NCBI RefSeq assembly: GCF_001895025.1
Contig: NZ_BCXI01000028.1
Span: forward strand, 62,001 to 126,000
Length of the DNA stretch: 64,000 nt
Direction of reading: 5' to 3'
DNA from: Rhodococcus zopfii NBRC 100606 = JCM 9919
GTDB lineage: Bacteria > Actinomycetota > Actinomycetes > Mycobacteriales > Mycobacteriaceae
Shown here in pieces: positions 40,043 through 48,556 of the stretch. Made by a program: the position numbers and the translations under genes. The number at the start of each line of letters is the position of its first letter. The stretch's first letter is position 1. The notes beneath the pieces are model-generated. The model did no database searches. It was given only the letters and a program-made list of their open reading frames with translations, and was not told the DNA's origin.

Positions 40043-40872
40043 CCACGACGACGTCGACGATTCCTGTGACGACAGCCGACCCTGCGGCGGAGAACTCGAT
40101 CCGGATGCTGCTGCCGCACACCTGGCTGCAGTCCCGTCGCCTGCTCACCCGCTGGCGGCGGGATCCCATGACCGTCGTGCAGACCCTGGCCTATCCGGTC
40201 GCGATGCTGGTGATGCTCGACGTCGTGCTGGGCCGGCAGGTCACGGCCTTCGCCGGACACGACGCGCTGTACGGCACGGTACCCATGGTGGCGGTGATGA
40301 GCGCGTTGCTCGGCTCGCTCGCCGGAACGATCACTCTCCGCCGCGAATGCGAGGCGGGCCTGCCGGGACGGTTGTGGACGTTGCCGGTTCACCGGGCGTC
40401 GGCGTTGTTGTCGCGTTCGGTCGCCGAGGCGGTGCGGATCGCCGCGACCACCACGGTGATCGTGGGGATCGGAATGGCGCTCGGATTCCGGTTCCACGCC
40501 GGCGCCCTCGCCGGCGCCCTCGCCGCGCTCGGATTCGTGGCGGTGCCGGTGATGTTCGGCGTCGGCTTCGCGGTCCTCGTCACCACCGTCGGTCTCACTT
40601 GGTCGAATACCGGTGTCGTCGAAGCTATTTCGCTTCTGTGCACGCTGTTGCTGTTCTTCAACCCGGGCTTCGTTCCGGTGAGTGCCTATCCCGGCTGGAT
40701 TCGCCCCCTCGTGGAGAACCAGCCGATGACCGCGGCCGTCGAGACCATGCAGGCGTTCTCGCTCGGTGGTCCCGTCGCCGAACCGCTCGTCCGGACACTC
40801 ACGTGGTCGGTCGTGCTGATCGCCGGATGCGCGATCCCCCTCGTGCGCAGGTACCGCCGCGCACTGTGCTGA
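40039..40872 (+). CDS. ABC-2 type permease, second of two
   Basis: 277 residues. The N-terminal cytoplasmic helix SRRLLTRWRRDPMTVVQTLAYP is typical of DrrB proteins. Six hydrophobic helices follow (VAMLVMLDVVLG, VAVMSALLGSLAG, AATTTVIVGIGMALGF). ENQPMTAAVETMQAFSLGG matches the equivalent stretch of the first permease and of other drug-type ABC-2 proteins. It is the last gene of the operon; a hairpin terminator begins 5 bases after the stop. Confidence 0.88.
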   Translation: MTTTTSTIPVTTADPAAENSIRMLLPHTWLQSRRLLTRWRRDPMTVVQTLAYPVAMLVMLDVVLGRQVTAFAGHDALYGTVPMVAVMSALLGSLAGTITLRRECEAGLPGRLWTLPVHRASALLSRSVAEAVRIAATTTVIVGIGMALGFRFHAGALAGALAALGFVAVPVMFGVGFAVLVTTVGLTWSNTGVVEAISLLCTLLLFFNPGFVPVSAYPGWIRPLVENQPMTAAVETMQAFSLGGPVAEPLVRTLTWSVVLIAGCAIPLVRRYRRALC

Positions 40873-40876
40873 CCGT

Positions 40877-40905
40877 GACCGGGTGAACGTTCCCGTCACC
40901 CGGTC
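40877..40905 (+). terminator. Hairpin terminator after the first ABC operon
   Basis: GACCGGGTGA (40877-40886) pairs perfectly with TCACCCGGTC (40896-40905) around a 9-base loop. Confidence 0.65.
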
Positions 40906-40946
40906 GGAGCGAATATCGGTTCCCATCACCAGAAGGAGAAGATGAC

Positions 40947-41204
40947 GTGACCGCGATCATCGAACCCGGCGTCGCCGAACTCGACGTCCACCGGCTCTAC
41001 GACGAGATGGATCGGCTCGACGCCGACATTCTCGCTGCCGTGCTGCAGCGCACGGAACTGGCCCGGCGCATCGCGACGGCGCGCGTCGACGCGGGATCGC
41101 CGCGGGTGACCCACGCGCACGATCTCGACGTGATCCGCCGCTACACCGCCGAACTCGGTGGATCCGGGACCGCCCTGGCGATGAGCCTGCTGCGGCTGCG
41201 CTGA
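40947..41204 (+). CDS. Stand-alone AroQ-type chorismate mutase
   Basis: 85 residues, all helical, matching the short intracellular chorismate mutase of Mycobacterium (Rv0948c type). Comparable stretches are LYDEMDRLDADILAAVLQRTELARRIATARVDAGSPRV in outline (residues 17-54) and the end GTALAMSLLRLR. The conserved arginines of helix 1 (DRLD), helix 1/2 (LQRTEL) and ATARVD are present. The segment that carries the catalytic Glu in Rv0948c appears as AHDLDVIRRY here, with Asp at that place by my alignment. It converts chorismate to prephenate and in Mycobacterium works in complex with DAHP synthase. GTG 40947 follows AGAAGGAGA. It sits alone between two efflux systems. Confidence 0.85.
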   Translation: MTAIIEPGVAELDVHRLYDEMDRLDADILAAVLQRTELARRIATARVDAGSPRVTHAHDLDVIRRYTAELGGSGTALAMSLLRLR

Positions 41205-42053
41205 CTATGCGCCGGCCGAGTCGGTGCCCGCACACCCGGCCGGGTCGGTTCCGGGCATGCGCGTGCAGTCGTCGAACGACGGCACGGCACTACCGGAGCC
41301 GCTCGACCGCTCGATGAGCAGCTCGATCGTGTCGAGCAGCGCGCCGATGCGCAGATCGAACGGCGTGGCGGCGTCGTCGAACGCCCCGACGGTCCACAAC
41401 CGTGTCATCGTCGGATAGCGGGCCGGGTCGAAGGTGTTCTCCCAGAAGTCGGACTGCGCGGACCAGTACGCCTCGTAGTCGGTGCCCTGGTCGCGTTCGT
41501 CGGTGACCTCGGCGTCGGCGGCGCGCGCGAACCCGGACACGGTCTGGTTCACGATGCCGATCGTCTCGACGACCTGGTTTGCCGTGAGGCCGGTGTCGAC
41601 GAGGATGCGGAAGGCGGCCTCGTCGGCGTCGAAGACGTGTGGCGCCAGAGGCATTCGCCAGGTGTTCACGGTCAGCAGCCAGGAATGGGCCCGCAGCAGC
41701 GAGAAGTATCCGCGTGCGTAGGCCTCGAGCGCGGGCCGCCACGGAAGCGCCGGATCGGGCAGGGTGAAGTCGGCGTAGGCGCGGTCGATCATCGCGTCGA
41801 TCAGATGGTCCCGGGACGGCACGTGCGAGTAGAGGGTCATCGTGCCGACGCCGAGCGTCCGGGCGATCGAGCGCATCGACACCGCGTCGAGCCCGCTCTC
41901 GTCGGCGATCGTGACCGCGGCATCGACCACCTGCGTGCGGTTCACTCGCGGGGGCCGGCCGCGTGTGGGGGGCGCCGGCGGATCCCACAGCGGAGCGAAT
42001 CGCTTGTTGCCCGCCGGGGGTGCGGTGCTGTCGGCCGGGTCGGTCTCGCCCAC
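41205..42053 (-). CDS. TetR family regulator with TetR_C-type ligand domain
   Basis: 282 residues. After a Pro-rich N-terminal tail (about 1-45, with PPAPPTRGRPPRVNR) comes the HTH: VVDAAVTIADESGLDAVSMRSIARTLGVG in outline (residues 52-80), with recognition helix TMTLYSHVPSRDHL. The C-terminal domain (ALEAYARGYFSLLRAHSWLL, QVVETIGIVNQTVSGFA) is of the classic TetR_C type used for drug sensing. GTG 42053 is chosen because GAGGAG precedes it at 5 bases. It is divergent from the second ABC operon and likely represses it through the repeated motif at 42091-42134. Confidence 0.9.
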   Translation of the reverse strand: MGETDPADSTAPPAGNKRFAPLWDPPAPPTRGRPPRVNRTQVVDAAVTIADESGLDAVSMRSIARTLGVGTMTLYSHVPSRDHLIDAMIDRAYADFTLPDPALPWRPALEAYARGYFSLLRAHSWLLTVNTWRMPLAPHVFDADEAAFRILVDTGLTANQVVETIGIVNQTVSGFARAADAEVTDERDQGTDYEAYWSAQSDFWENTFDPARYPTMTRLWTVGAFDDAATPFDLRIGALLDTIELLIERSSGSGSAVPSFDDCTRMPGTDPAGCAGTDSAGA

Positions 42054-42090
42054 TCGAACTCCTCGGGAAATGCCGTTGCGCGTGTATCTC

Positions 42091-42134
42091 GTACAGCGTA
42101 CCGTCGATCTCGTGACTGAATCGGTACACCGTAC
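42091..42134. promoter_or_regulatory. Two GTACANCGTAC operator-like motifs
   Basis: GTACAGCGTAC (42091-42101) and GTACACCGTAC (42124-42134) are short palindromes, 33 bp apart. The first lies in the gap between the divergent TetR and ABC genes; the second is just inside the ABC coding region, 12 bases after its start. Confidence 0.6.
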
Positions 42135-43107
42135 GGAATATGCGATTCGGGCGAGGGGACTCACGAAGACCTTTCGTCGCAGGAAAGAGACTGTCGAGGC
42201 GGTCAAGGGCGTCGATATCGATGTCGCCCAAGGGGAACTCGTGGCCTTCCTCGGCCCCAACGGCGCCGGGAAATCCACCACGATCAGGATGCTGACCTCG
42301 GTGCTCACGCCGACCTCCGGAACAGCCGAGGTCGCCGGTCGCGACGTCGTGCGCGAACCCGCCGCGGTGCGCGCCCGCATCGGGTACGTCGGGCAGGGCA
42401 GCGCCGGCGGCTACTCGTACCGGGTGGGCGACGAGCTGCGGAACCAGGCGCGGTTCTACTCCGTCCCCGGCGACGTCGCGAAACGGCGCGCGACGGATCT
42501 GCTCGCGGCGCTCGAGCTGACGGGCCTGGAAAAACGTACCGTGCAATCCCTGTCCGGAGGGCAGCGGCGCCGGCTCGACGTCGCGATGGGCCTGATGAAC
42601 CATCCGCGCCTGTTGTTCCTGGACGAGCCCACCACGGGCCTGGATCCGCATGCCCGCGCGAACCTGTGGGAACACGTCCTGCGGTTGCGCGAGGAGAACG
42701 GCATGACGCTGCTGCTCACCACCCACTACCTCGACGAGGCGGACGCGATGGCCGAGCGGATCGTGCTGATCGACCACGGCACCGTCATCGCCGACGCCGC
42801 GCCCGAGGTGCTGAAGCGCGACTACGCCGACGACGTCGTCACCGTCGAGCTCGCTCCGGGGCACAGCCCTGCGACCGCACGGTCGGTGCTCCCGTCCGTC
42901 GTCGCGGCGGTGACCGAATCGGTGTCCGACGCGGGCGCGGTGCGGCTCGTGCTCGCCACGCACAACGGCCCGGAACTCGTCCCGCCGCTGATGCGGGCGT
43001 TGGACACCGCGGGCGTGTCTGTCGCATCCACCGACGTGAAGCCCGCTTCGCTCGACGACGTGTTCTTGAATCTGACCGGCAGGTCCCTGCGCGAGGAGGC
43101 GGCATGA
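42112..43107 (+). CDS. ABC transporter ATP-binding protein (DrrA-like), second system
   Basis: 331 residues with complete motifs: Walker A GPNGAGKSTT, Q-loop IGYVGQGSAGG, signature LSGGQRRRLDVA, Walker B LLFLDEPTTGLDP and H-loop LLTTHYLDEADAM. The C-terminal extension ends in KPASLDDVFLNLTGRSL as in drug-type ATPases. GTG 42112 is modelled; there is no strong ribosome site, so a leaderless transcript is possible. The stop overlaps the permease start (ATGA). The partner permease gene is interrupted, so the system may be inactive. Confidence 0.92.
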   Translation: MTESVHRTEYAIRARGLTKTFRRRKETVEAVKGVDIDVAQGELVAFLGPNGAGKSTTIRMLTSVLTPTSGTAEVAGRDVVREPAAVRARIGYVGQGSAGGYSYRVGDELRNQARFYSVPGDVAKRRATDLLAALELTGLEKRTVQSLSGGQRRRLDVAMGLMNHPRLLFLDEPTTGLDPHARANLWEHVLRLREENGMTLLLTTHYLDEADAMAERIVLIDHGTVIADAAPEVLKRDYADDVVTVELAPGHSPATARSVLPSVVAAVTESVSDAGAVRLVLATHNGPELVPPLMRALDTAGVSVASTDVKPASLDDVFLNLTGRSLREEAA

Positions 43108-43928
43108 CCTACGTGATCGACCGGACCGCGGCCGAATCCGACGTCCTGAACGAACGCTCCCGGCTACGCAAATGGCTGCACGACACCGCGGCCGTGTTCA
43201 CCCGCGAGATCCTCGTCGTGCTCCGCGATCCGTTCTCGCTGATCTTCTCGCTGCTGCAACCGCTGGTGTTCCTCGCGCTCTTCGGACCGCTCCTCGACGG
43301 CATGCTCGGCGCCGGCGGGGTCGACGGGGAGTCGGCACTGCAGTGATTCCTGCCTGGTGTCCTCGTGATGATCGCGATCTTCGGTACCGGCATGGTCGGC
43401 GGAAACCTCTTGTACGAGTTGATGACCGGTGCCTACGAACGTATTCTCGCGACTCCGCTGGACCGGTCGTCGATCCTTGTCGGGCGCGCACTCAAAGAAT
43501 TCGCGCCGCTCGTCGTGCAGGCACTGCTCATCACGGTCGTCGCAATCCCGTTCGGCCTCACCTTCTATCCGGTGCAGGTACTCGTGGGCCTGCTGATCCT
43601 CGGCGTCTTCGGGGTCGGCCTCGGGGCGCTGTCCTACGCGCTGGGCCTGGCCGCGAAGGGCCGGGAATGGCTGTTCTGGGGCGTGCAGCAGTCCGTGATC
43701 TTCCCGCTGTTGCTGCTTGCGGGCATGATGCTGCCGCTCGACGCCGGCCCCGGGTGGATGCAGGCGGCGGCCAAGGTGAATCCCCTGACCTATGTCGTCG
43801 ACGCCGAGCGGGCGCTGTTCACCGGCACGCTGTGGGACAGCGACGTCGCGTGGGGCTTCGTCGCCGCGTTCGCCACCTGCGCGGTCGGGTTGTGGGTCGG
43901 CATCCGCACGGTCGACCGGACGATCTGA
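43104..43928 (+). pseudogene. ABC-2 permease gene interrupted by an in-frame TGA
   Basis: The frame from ATG 43104 reads through WLHDTAAVFTREILVVLRDP and LIFSLLQPLVFLALFGPLLDG, reaches SALQ, meets TGA (43344-43346) and continues in the same frame as FLPGVLVMIAIFGTGMVGG. After that come four to five more helices, ending VGLWVGIRTVDRTI. Without the stop it would encode 274 residues of a normal ABC-2 permease. Related permeases usually have a Trp at this place (QWF), so a single TGG-to-TGA change explains it. The downstream part could be re-initiated at GTG 43362 or ATG 43365, but then lacks TM1. A sequencing error cannot be excluded. Confidence 0.8.
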
Positions 43929-43973
43929 GCCGAGGTGCCTGGCACGGACACGTCGAGTGCGCCGGGGAGGACG

Positions 43974-46358
43974 TCAACCGTCGGTGCGTTCGAGCGCCGC
44001 GACGGGCAGCGTTCCGAGCAGCTCGCTCACCGGCACCGAGCCGACCAGCGTCCGGCCCGTGAGGCGGTCCGTCCAGGTTCCCGCTGGGAGATCGAGAACC
44101 GTTCCACCCCAGCCGATATCGCCGAGCGGCACGGTGTGCAGTGTCGCCACGGCGATCACGTCGAGATCACCTGCGGCCGGTCCGCGTCCGAACGCCAGGA
44201 CGTGCCCGGCGGCCGGGCCCGACGCGAGCAGCGGCAGGTACGCGCCGTCGACGAAACTCGACGGACGTGCCCGGCGCAGCTGCAGTGCCTCGCGCACGAC
44301 CCGGAACTTCGGCGGCGCCGCGTCGAGGTCCGCGAGGAGCCGACGGCGGGCATCGAAGTCCACCGGGCGCCGGTTGTCGGGGTCGACGAGCGAGTCGTCC
44401 CACAGTTCGGTGCCCTGATACACGTCGGGGATTCCGGGTCCGAGCAGTTGCAGCAGTTTCTGGCCGAGCGAGACCGCGGCGGCGTGCGGTGCGACCGAGC
44501 CGACGAAAGCGGTCATCGCGCCGTGTACCGGACCGTCGATCACCGAATCGATCCATGCCGCGACCGCCGCCTCGAACTCGTCGTCGACCTGCGTCCAGGT
44601 GGTGCGTGTTCCGTTTTCCCGCAGTGCCTTTCGCGTGTACTCGTGGATCCGTCCGCGCAGCTCGGCGCGGACCGTGCCGTCCTCGGGCCACACCCCGAAC
44701 AGGGTCTGCCACAGGAACGATCCGAATGCCGGGTCGGGGCTCGGCGCGAGATTGTCCCACTCGGCGAGGTGAGCCGCCCACTGCGACGCGACCTGAGGGA
44801 GCACCGAGATGCGCGCCCGGACGTCCTCGCTGCGTTTCGTGTCGTGCGTCGACAGGGACGTCATCGCCCGCGGCCACCGCCGGGCCCGTTCCTGCCAGGC
44901 CAGGTGGAACTGCGAGATCGGCATCGCGAACCGCCCGGGATGCCCCCCGACCTCCTGCAACGCGATCAGCCGTGACGCGCGATAGAACAGCCGATCCTCC
45001 AGCGCCTTCGCGGTTGCGGCGCCGCACACCTGCCCGAATCGAGCCGCCGCGTCGCCCCCCGCGGCCAGCGCCCGGGCGAGCAGTTGCAGCGCAGGTTCGA
45101 GGTCCGGGCGTGAATTCGCGACTTCGCCGACGATCCGTGGCAGCAGCCCGGCCAGGGGCGCATAGTCCGCCCGATACACGGGCAGTGCCGCCGCGACCGC
45201 GACCGCCGCCTCGCGCAGCGGCTCCGCCTCGATGCCGGTCGTGCCCGCGTCGCGCTGCGCCGCACGCACGAGCCGGCGCATCTCGGGTGCGAGCCCGTCG
45301 GTCAGGACGGCGCGTTTCGACCGCGTCTCCTGCTCGTGGAACCATGCGGCGTCCTCGGCCGTGCCCGTGCATGTGCGGGACAGGTCGGTCAGCGCGGATT
45401 CGCCACGCGGATCGACGAATACGGCAGCAAGCTCGTTCAACGCGTCGTAACCGGTGGTGCCGTCCACCGGCAGCGTCGGGTCGAGTGGTTCCTCGGCGCC
45501 GAGGATCTTCTCGATCACCAGCCAGCGTTCCGGCCCGAGCAGCGTGCGGAGCCGGGCGAGGTAGCCGGCCGGGTTCGCTAGCCCGTCCGGGTGGTCGACG
45601 CGGAGCCCGTCGACCAGTCCGTCCGCCACCCACTCGGCGACCTGTGCGTGCGCGTCGTCGAACACGGCAGGATCCTCCACGCGCACCGCGGCGAGATCGT
45701 CGATCGTGAAGAACCTCCGATAGCCCACCAGCCCGGAATTCCACGGCACCAGGCGGTAGGCCTGCCGGGCGTGAACCTCGGCGGCGGAACCGGTGTCGGT
45801 GCCGGGTGTGACCGGAAACCGCTTGTCGTAGTAGGCGAGCGTCGGCTCGGGTCCGGTGCGGTCGACGGTGAGGTCGTCGGGACCGTCACCGGCGCCCAGC
45901 GCGGGCAGCGCGATCTTCCCGTCGGCGCCGTTGTCCGATTCCCGGTCGACGTCGAAGTGCCGGGCGTACCGGGAGTTCTGTCCGTACCGCAGCAGATCCC
46001 ACCACCAGCGGTTCTGCCGGGCGTCGGCGACGCCCACGTGGTTGGGCACGATGTCGATCACCAGTCCCATGCCGCGGGAGCGTGCCCGTGCGGCGAGAGC
46101 CGCGAGCCCAGCGCGTCCGCCGAGAGCGTCGGAGACCGTGGCCGGATCGGTGACGTCGTAGCCGTGTGTCGATCCGACCGTGGCGGTGAGGACGGGAGAC
46201 AGATAGAGATGGCTGACCCCGAGTTCGTCGAGGTAGTCGACGAGCGCCGCGGCGTCGTCGAATCGCAGTGCGTCGCCCCGCAACTGCAGGCGGTAGGTCG
46301 CCCGCACCGGGACCGTGGCCGGAGCGTCGGGAACGCGCCGGTGTGCAGGAGGCTCCAT
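43974..46358 (-). CDS. treY: Maltooligosyl trehalose synthase TreY
   Basis: 794 residues of GH13. The N-terminal region has ATYRLQLRGDALRFDDAAALVDYLDELGVSHLYLSPVL, quoted only for residues 21-40 (start ATYRLQLRG). Region I is IDIVPNHVGVADARQN. Region II is DGLRVDHPDGLANP. The acid/base region is VIEKILGAEEPLD, and TGYDALNEL follows as in other TreY proteins. It isomerises the reducing end of maltodextrin to an alpha,alpha-1,1 bond, the step before TreZ. ATG 46358 is chosen over TTG 46364. It is encoded alone, between two inserted ABC cassettes. Confidence 0.95.
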   Translation of the reverse strand: MEPPAHRRVPDAPATVPVRATYRLQLRGDALRFDDAAALVDYLDELGVSHLYLSPVLTATVGSTHGYDVTDPATVSDALGGRAGLAALAARARSRGMGLVIDIVPNHVGVADARQNRWWWDLLRYGQNSRYARHFDVDRESDNGADGKIALPALGAGDGPDDLTVDRTGPEPTLAYYDKRFPVTPGTDTGSAAEVHARQAYRLVPWNSGLVGYRRFFTIDDLAAVRVEDPAVFDDAHAQVAEWVADGLVDGLRVDHPDGLANPAGYLARLRTLLGPERWLVIEKILGAEEPLDPTLPVDGTTGYDALNELAAVFVDPRGESALTDLSRTCTGTAEDAAWFHEQETRSKRAVLTDGLAPEMRRLVRAAQRDAGTTGIEAEPLREAAVAVAAALPVYRADYAPLAGLLPRIVGEVANSRPDLEPALQLLARALAAGGDAAARFGQVCGAATAKALEDRLFYRASRLIALQEVGGHPGRFAMPISQFHLAWQERARRWPRAMTSLSTHDTKRSEDVRARISVLPQVASQWAAHLAEWDNLAPSPDPAFGSFLWQTLFGVWPEDGTVRAELRGRIHEYTRKALRENGTRTTWTQVDDEFEAAVAAWIDSVIDGPVHGAMTAFVGSVAPHAAAVSLGQKLLQLLGPGIPDVYQGTELWDDSLVDPDNRRPVDFDARRRLLADLDAAPPKFRVVREALQLRRARPSSFVDGAYLPLLASGPAAGHVLAFGRGPAAGDLDVIAVATLHTVPLGDIGWGGTVLDLPAGTWTDRLTGRTLVGSVPVSELLGTLPVAALERTDG

Positions 46359-46465
46359 GGCCAATAGACCTTAGTTCGGGTGACGCGAGCGCGCGCGACG
46401 CCGACCGCAACCCGGCGGGGGAAGAGATTGAGGCGGTGCGTCCGCGCTGTTAACCTGAGCTGCTC

Positions 46466-46484
46466 TTATCTAAACCTTACCTAA
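46466..46484. promoter_or_regulatory. IdeR/DtxR-like iron box
   Basis: On the minus strand TTAGGTAAGGTTTAGATAA matches 14 of 19 positions of the IdeR/DtxR consensus (TTAGGTTAGGCTAACCTAA). It lies 297 bases before the ABC exporter start and 108 bases from the treY start. Iron-dependent repression of the plus-strand exporter genes is inferred. Confidence 0.6.
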
Positions 46485-46531
46485 CTCAAGGATGGCGGAA
46501 TGGAAGTCGGCTCCCATCGCGGTATCGCTGC

Positions 46532-46663
46532 GTGCCGACCGCCCACCCGTGGGAGCAGGGTCACTTTCGGTCCGGCACCGAGGCCGCCTTCCCGTCCCCG
46601 ATCAGTCCCGGGTGGGTCATCGAGGAGTACGGTCCGCGGTTCTCTGCCGCTGTCGGCAAGTGA
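46532..46663 (+). pseudogene. Possible 3' remnant of a binding-protein gene
   Basis: From GTG 46532 one frame reads 43 residues ending AFPSPISPGWVIEEYGPRFSAAVGK before TGA; the quoted part is split as AFPSPISPGWV and IEEYGPRFSAAVGK. The SPxSxxWVxEEY-like ending resembles the C-terminus of actinobacterial siderophore-binding proteins of ABC importers. Upstream, the frame has no protein-like character and runs into the iron-box promoter. This suggests an internal deletion that joined the promoter to the last 40 codons. Weak evidence; it could also be leader sequence. Confidence 0.35.
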
Positions 46664-46780
46664 CCGCAAACGCCTGTGTCCTAGTGGCTGTGCCGTCGCC
46701 CCCGTCGGGGTGGCGGCACGAACCGTGTGTACCGACTCCGCGTGGGCCGCAGGCGAAACCACCACGACCCCCGAGGAACC

Positions 46781-48556
46781 ATGAAGCTGCGCCCGCTGAC
46801 CTTCGACCGCGCCGAACCGGTGCCGACCCCACCGATCCCGGTCGACGCGGACACCACCGCACGGCAGTTGACGGTCCGTACGATCTTCGCGGCGCGCCGG
46901 ATGACGCTTCCCGCAGCGGTGCTGATGATCGGTCACCAGGTCGGCGAGGCGCTGGTCCCGGTCGTCATGGGGTCGGCGATCGACCGGGCGATCGCGACGC
47001 AGGACGGTACCCAACTCGTGTTGTGGCTGGTCGCGCTCGGCGCCGTGTTCGCGATGCTGTCGTTCTCGTTCCGGATCGGATCCCGGATCGGGTTGCTCGG
47101 AATGCAGGCGGTGCAGCACCAACTGCGTACCCGCGTCACCGACCGCATCCTCGATCCGCGGGGCATGGCAGGGCCGCCACGGCTCCCCGGGGTGTCCCTG
47201 TCGATCGCGACATCGGACGTGCAGCGCCTGGCGATGGCGTCCGCGATCGGCGTGTACCCGATCGGCCAGATCGCCGCGGTCGTCTTCACCGGCATCGTGC
47301 TGCTGACCATCTCGTGGCCACTCGGGGTCGCGGTGCTGCTCGGTGCCCCCACTATCCTGTGGATACTCGACCGCGCCGGAGGTTCGCTGCGCGCCCGCAG
47401 CGAACATCAGCAGGAGATGGCCGCGCGAGCAGCCGGCACCGCCACCGACCTCGTCACCGGATTCCGTGTGGTCAAGGGCATCGGCGCCGAGCGGGTCGCC
47501 GCTCGCCGTTACGGCGCCGCGAGCAGACGCGCCTTGAGCGGGGTGCTGGCCGCGTCCCGTTCCGAAGGCGTCTACCTCGGCGCGATCGAATCCGTTTCGG
47601 GACTGTTCGTCGTCGCGATCGGTGTCGCAGCGGGTCTGATGGCGGTCGGCGGTGGCCTCACCGTCGGACAGTTGATCACCGTCGTCGGCCTCACCCAGTT
47701 CGTCATGGGGCCGCTGGGTGCTCTCGGCACCAATGCCGGGTCGGTGTGGGCGGCCGCGGTCGCCTCGGCCCGCCGCATCCTGACCGTGCTCCAGGCGCCT
47801 CCGTCGATCACGATCGGCACCACCACCGGAGATACGGCGTCGGGTCCGCTCCGCCTCGATGCGCTAACCCACGGACCGGTGCGCGACCTCGATCTCGACC
47901 TGCCTGCGACCGGGCTGGTCGCGGTGGTCGCCGACGCACCGACCACCGCGGCGCTCGTCGGCGTGCTGTCCCGCTCGGCCCCACCCGAATCCGGTTCCGT
48001 CCGGATCGGTGACACCGACCTGTTCGATCTCGACGAGGACACCGCGATCGCGACCGTCCGCGTCGCGCCGCACCACGCCGCGCTGTTCGAAGGATCCGTG
48101 CTCGACAACATCGCCGCCGCCGTCGATCCGGATGCTGCGGACCGCGAATCCCGAATCACCCGCGCCGTGTTCGCCGCGGCCTGTGACGATGTGGTGGAAG
48201 CCTTGCCGGACGGTCTCGAGACCTCGGTCGGGGAAGCGGGTCGGCTGCTGTCCGGTGGTCAGCGCCAGCGTGTCGCGCTGGCCCGGGCGATCGCCGCGGA
48301 CTCCTCGGTGCTCGTGCTCGTCGACCCCACCACGGCCGTCGACTCCGTCACCGAGGCGAACGTCGCCGAGCGATTGGCTCGGGCCCGCGCCGGGGGCCTG
48401 ACCCTGGTGTTCACCGACGCCCCGGCACACCTGTCCGCCGCCGACGAGGTGATCGTCCTGGCGGGCGGGCGTCTCGTCCATCGCGGCACCGCCGACGACG
48501 CACCTGCCCTGCCCCCGGCCGGACCGGCCGGCACACCCGTGGAGGCCGCCCGATGA
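46781..48556 (+). CDS. ABC exporter half-transporter with degenerate ATP site
   Basis: 591 residues: an ABC exporter transmembrane domain of six helices (about 40-320), then a nucleotide-binding domain. The Walker A position reads VVADAPTTAALVGVL (no GKT/S) and the Walker B reads VLVLVDPTTAVD, with Pro where the catalytic Glu should be. The signature LSGGQRQRVALARA is intact. It therefore can only complete the site of its partner, encoded next with an ATGA overlap. The iron box upstream suggests siderophore-related export or reduction-coupled uptake. ATG 46781 follows GAGGAA at short spacing. Confidence 0.88.
   Translation: MKLRPLTFDRAEPVPTPPIPVDADTTARQLTVRTIFAARRMTLPAAVLMIGHQVGEALVPVVMGSAIDRAIATQDGTQLVLWLVALGAVFAMLSFSFRIGSRIGLLGMQAVQHQLRTRVTDRILDPRGMAGPPRLPGVSLSIATSDVQRLAMASAIGVYPIGQIAAVVFTGIVLLTISWPLGVAVLLGAPTILWILDRAGGSLRARSEHQQEMAARAAGTATDLVTGFRVVKGIGAERVAARRYGAASRRALSGVLAASRSEGVYLGAIESVSGLFVVAIGVAAGLMAVGGGLTVGQLITVVGLTQFVMGPLGALGTNAGSVWAAAVASARRILTVLQAPPSITIGTTTGDTASGPLRLDALTHGPVRDLDLDLPATGLVAVVADAPTTAALVGVLSRSAPPESGSVRIGDTDLFDLDEDTAIATVRVAPHHAALFEGSVLDNIAAAVDPDAADRESRITRAVFAAACDDVVEALPDGLETSVGEAGRLLSGGQRQRVALARAIAADSSVLVLVDPTTAVDSVTEANVAERLARARAGGLTLVFTDAPAHLSAADEVIVLAGGRLVHRGTADDAPALPPAGPAGTPVEAAR

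Noticed and set aside
43344-43346. TGA as a selenocysteine codon
   Set aside because: The protein is an ABC-2 permease where Trp is expected, no SECIS-like hairpin was seen directly after it, and no selenocysteine machinery is in the window.
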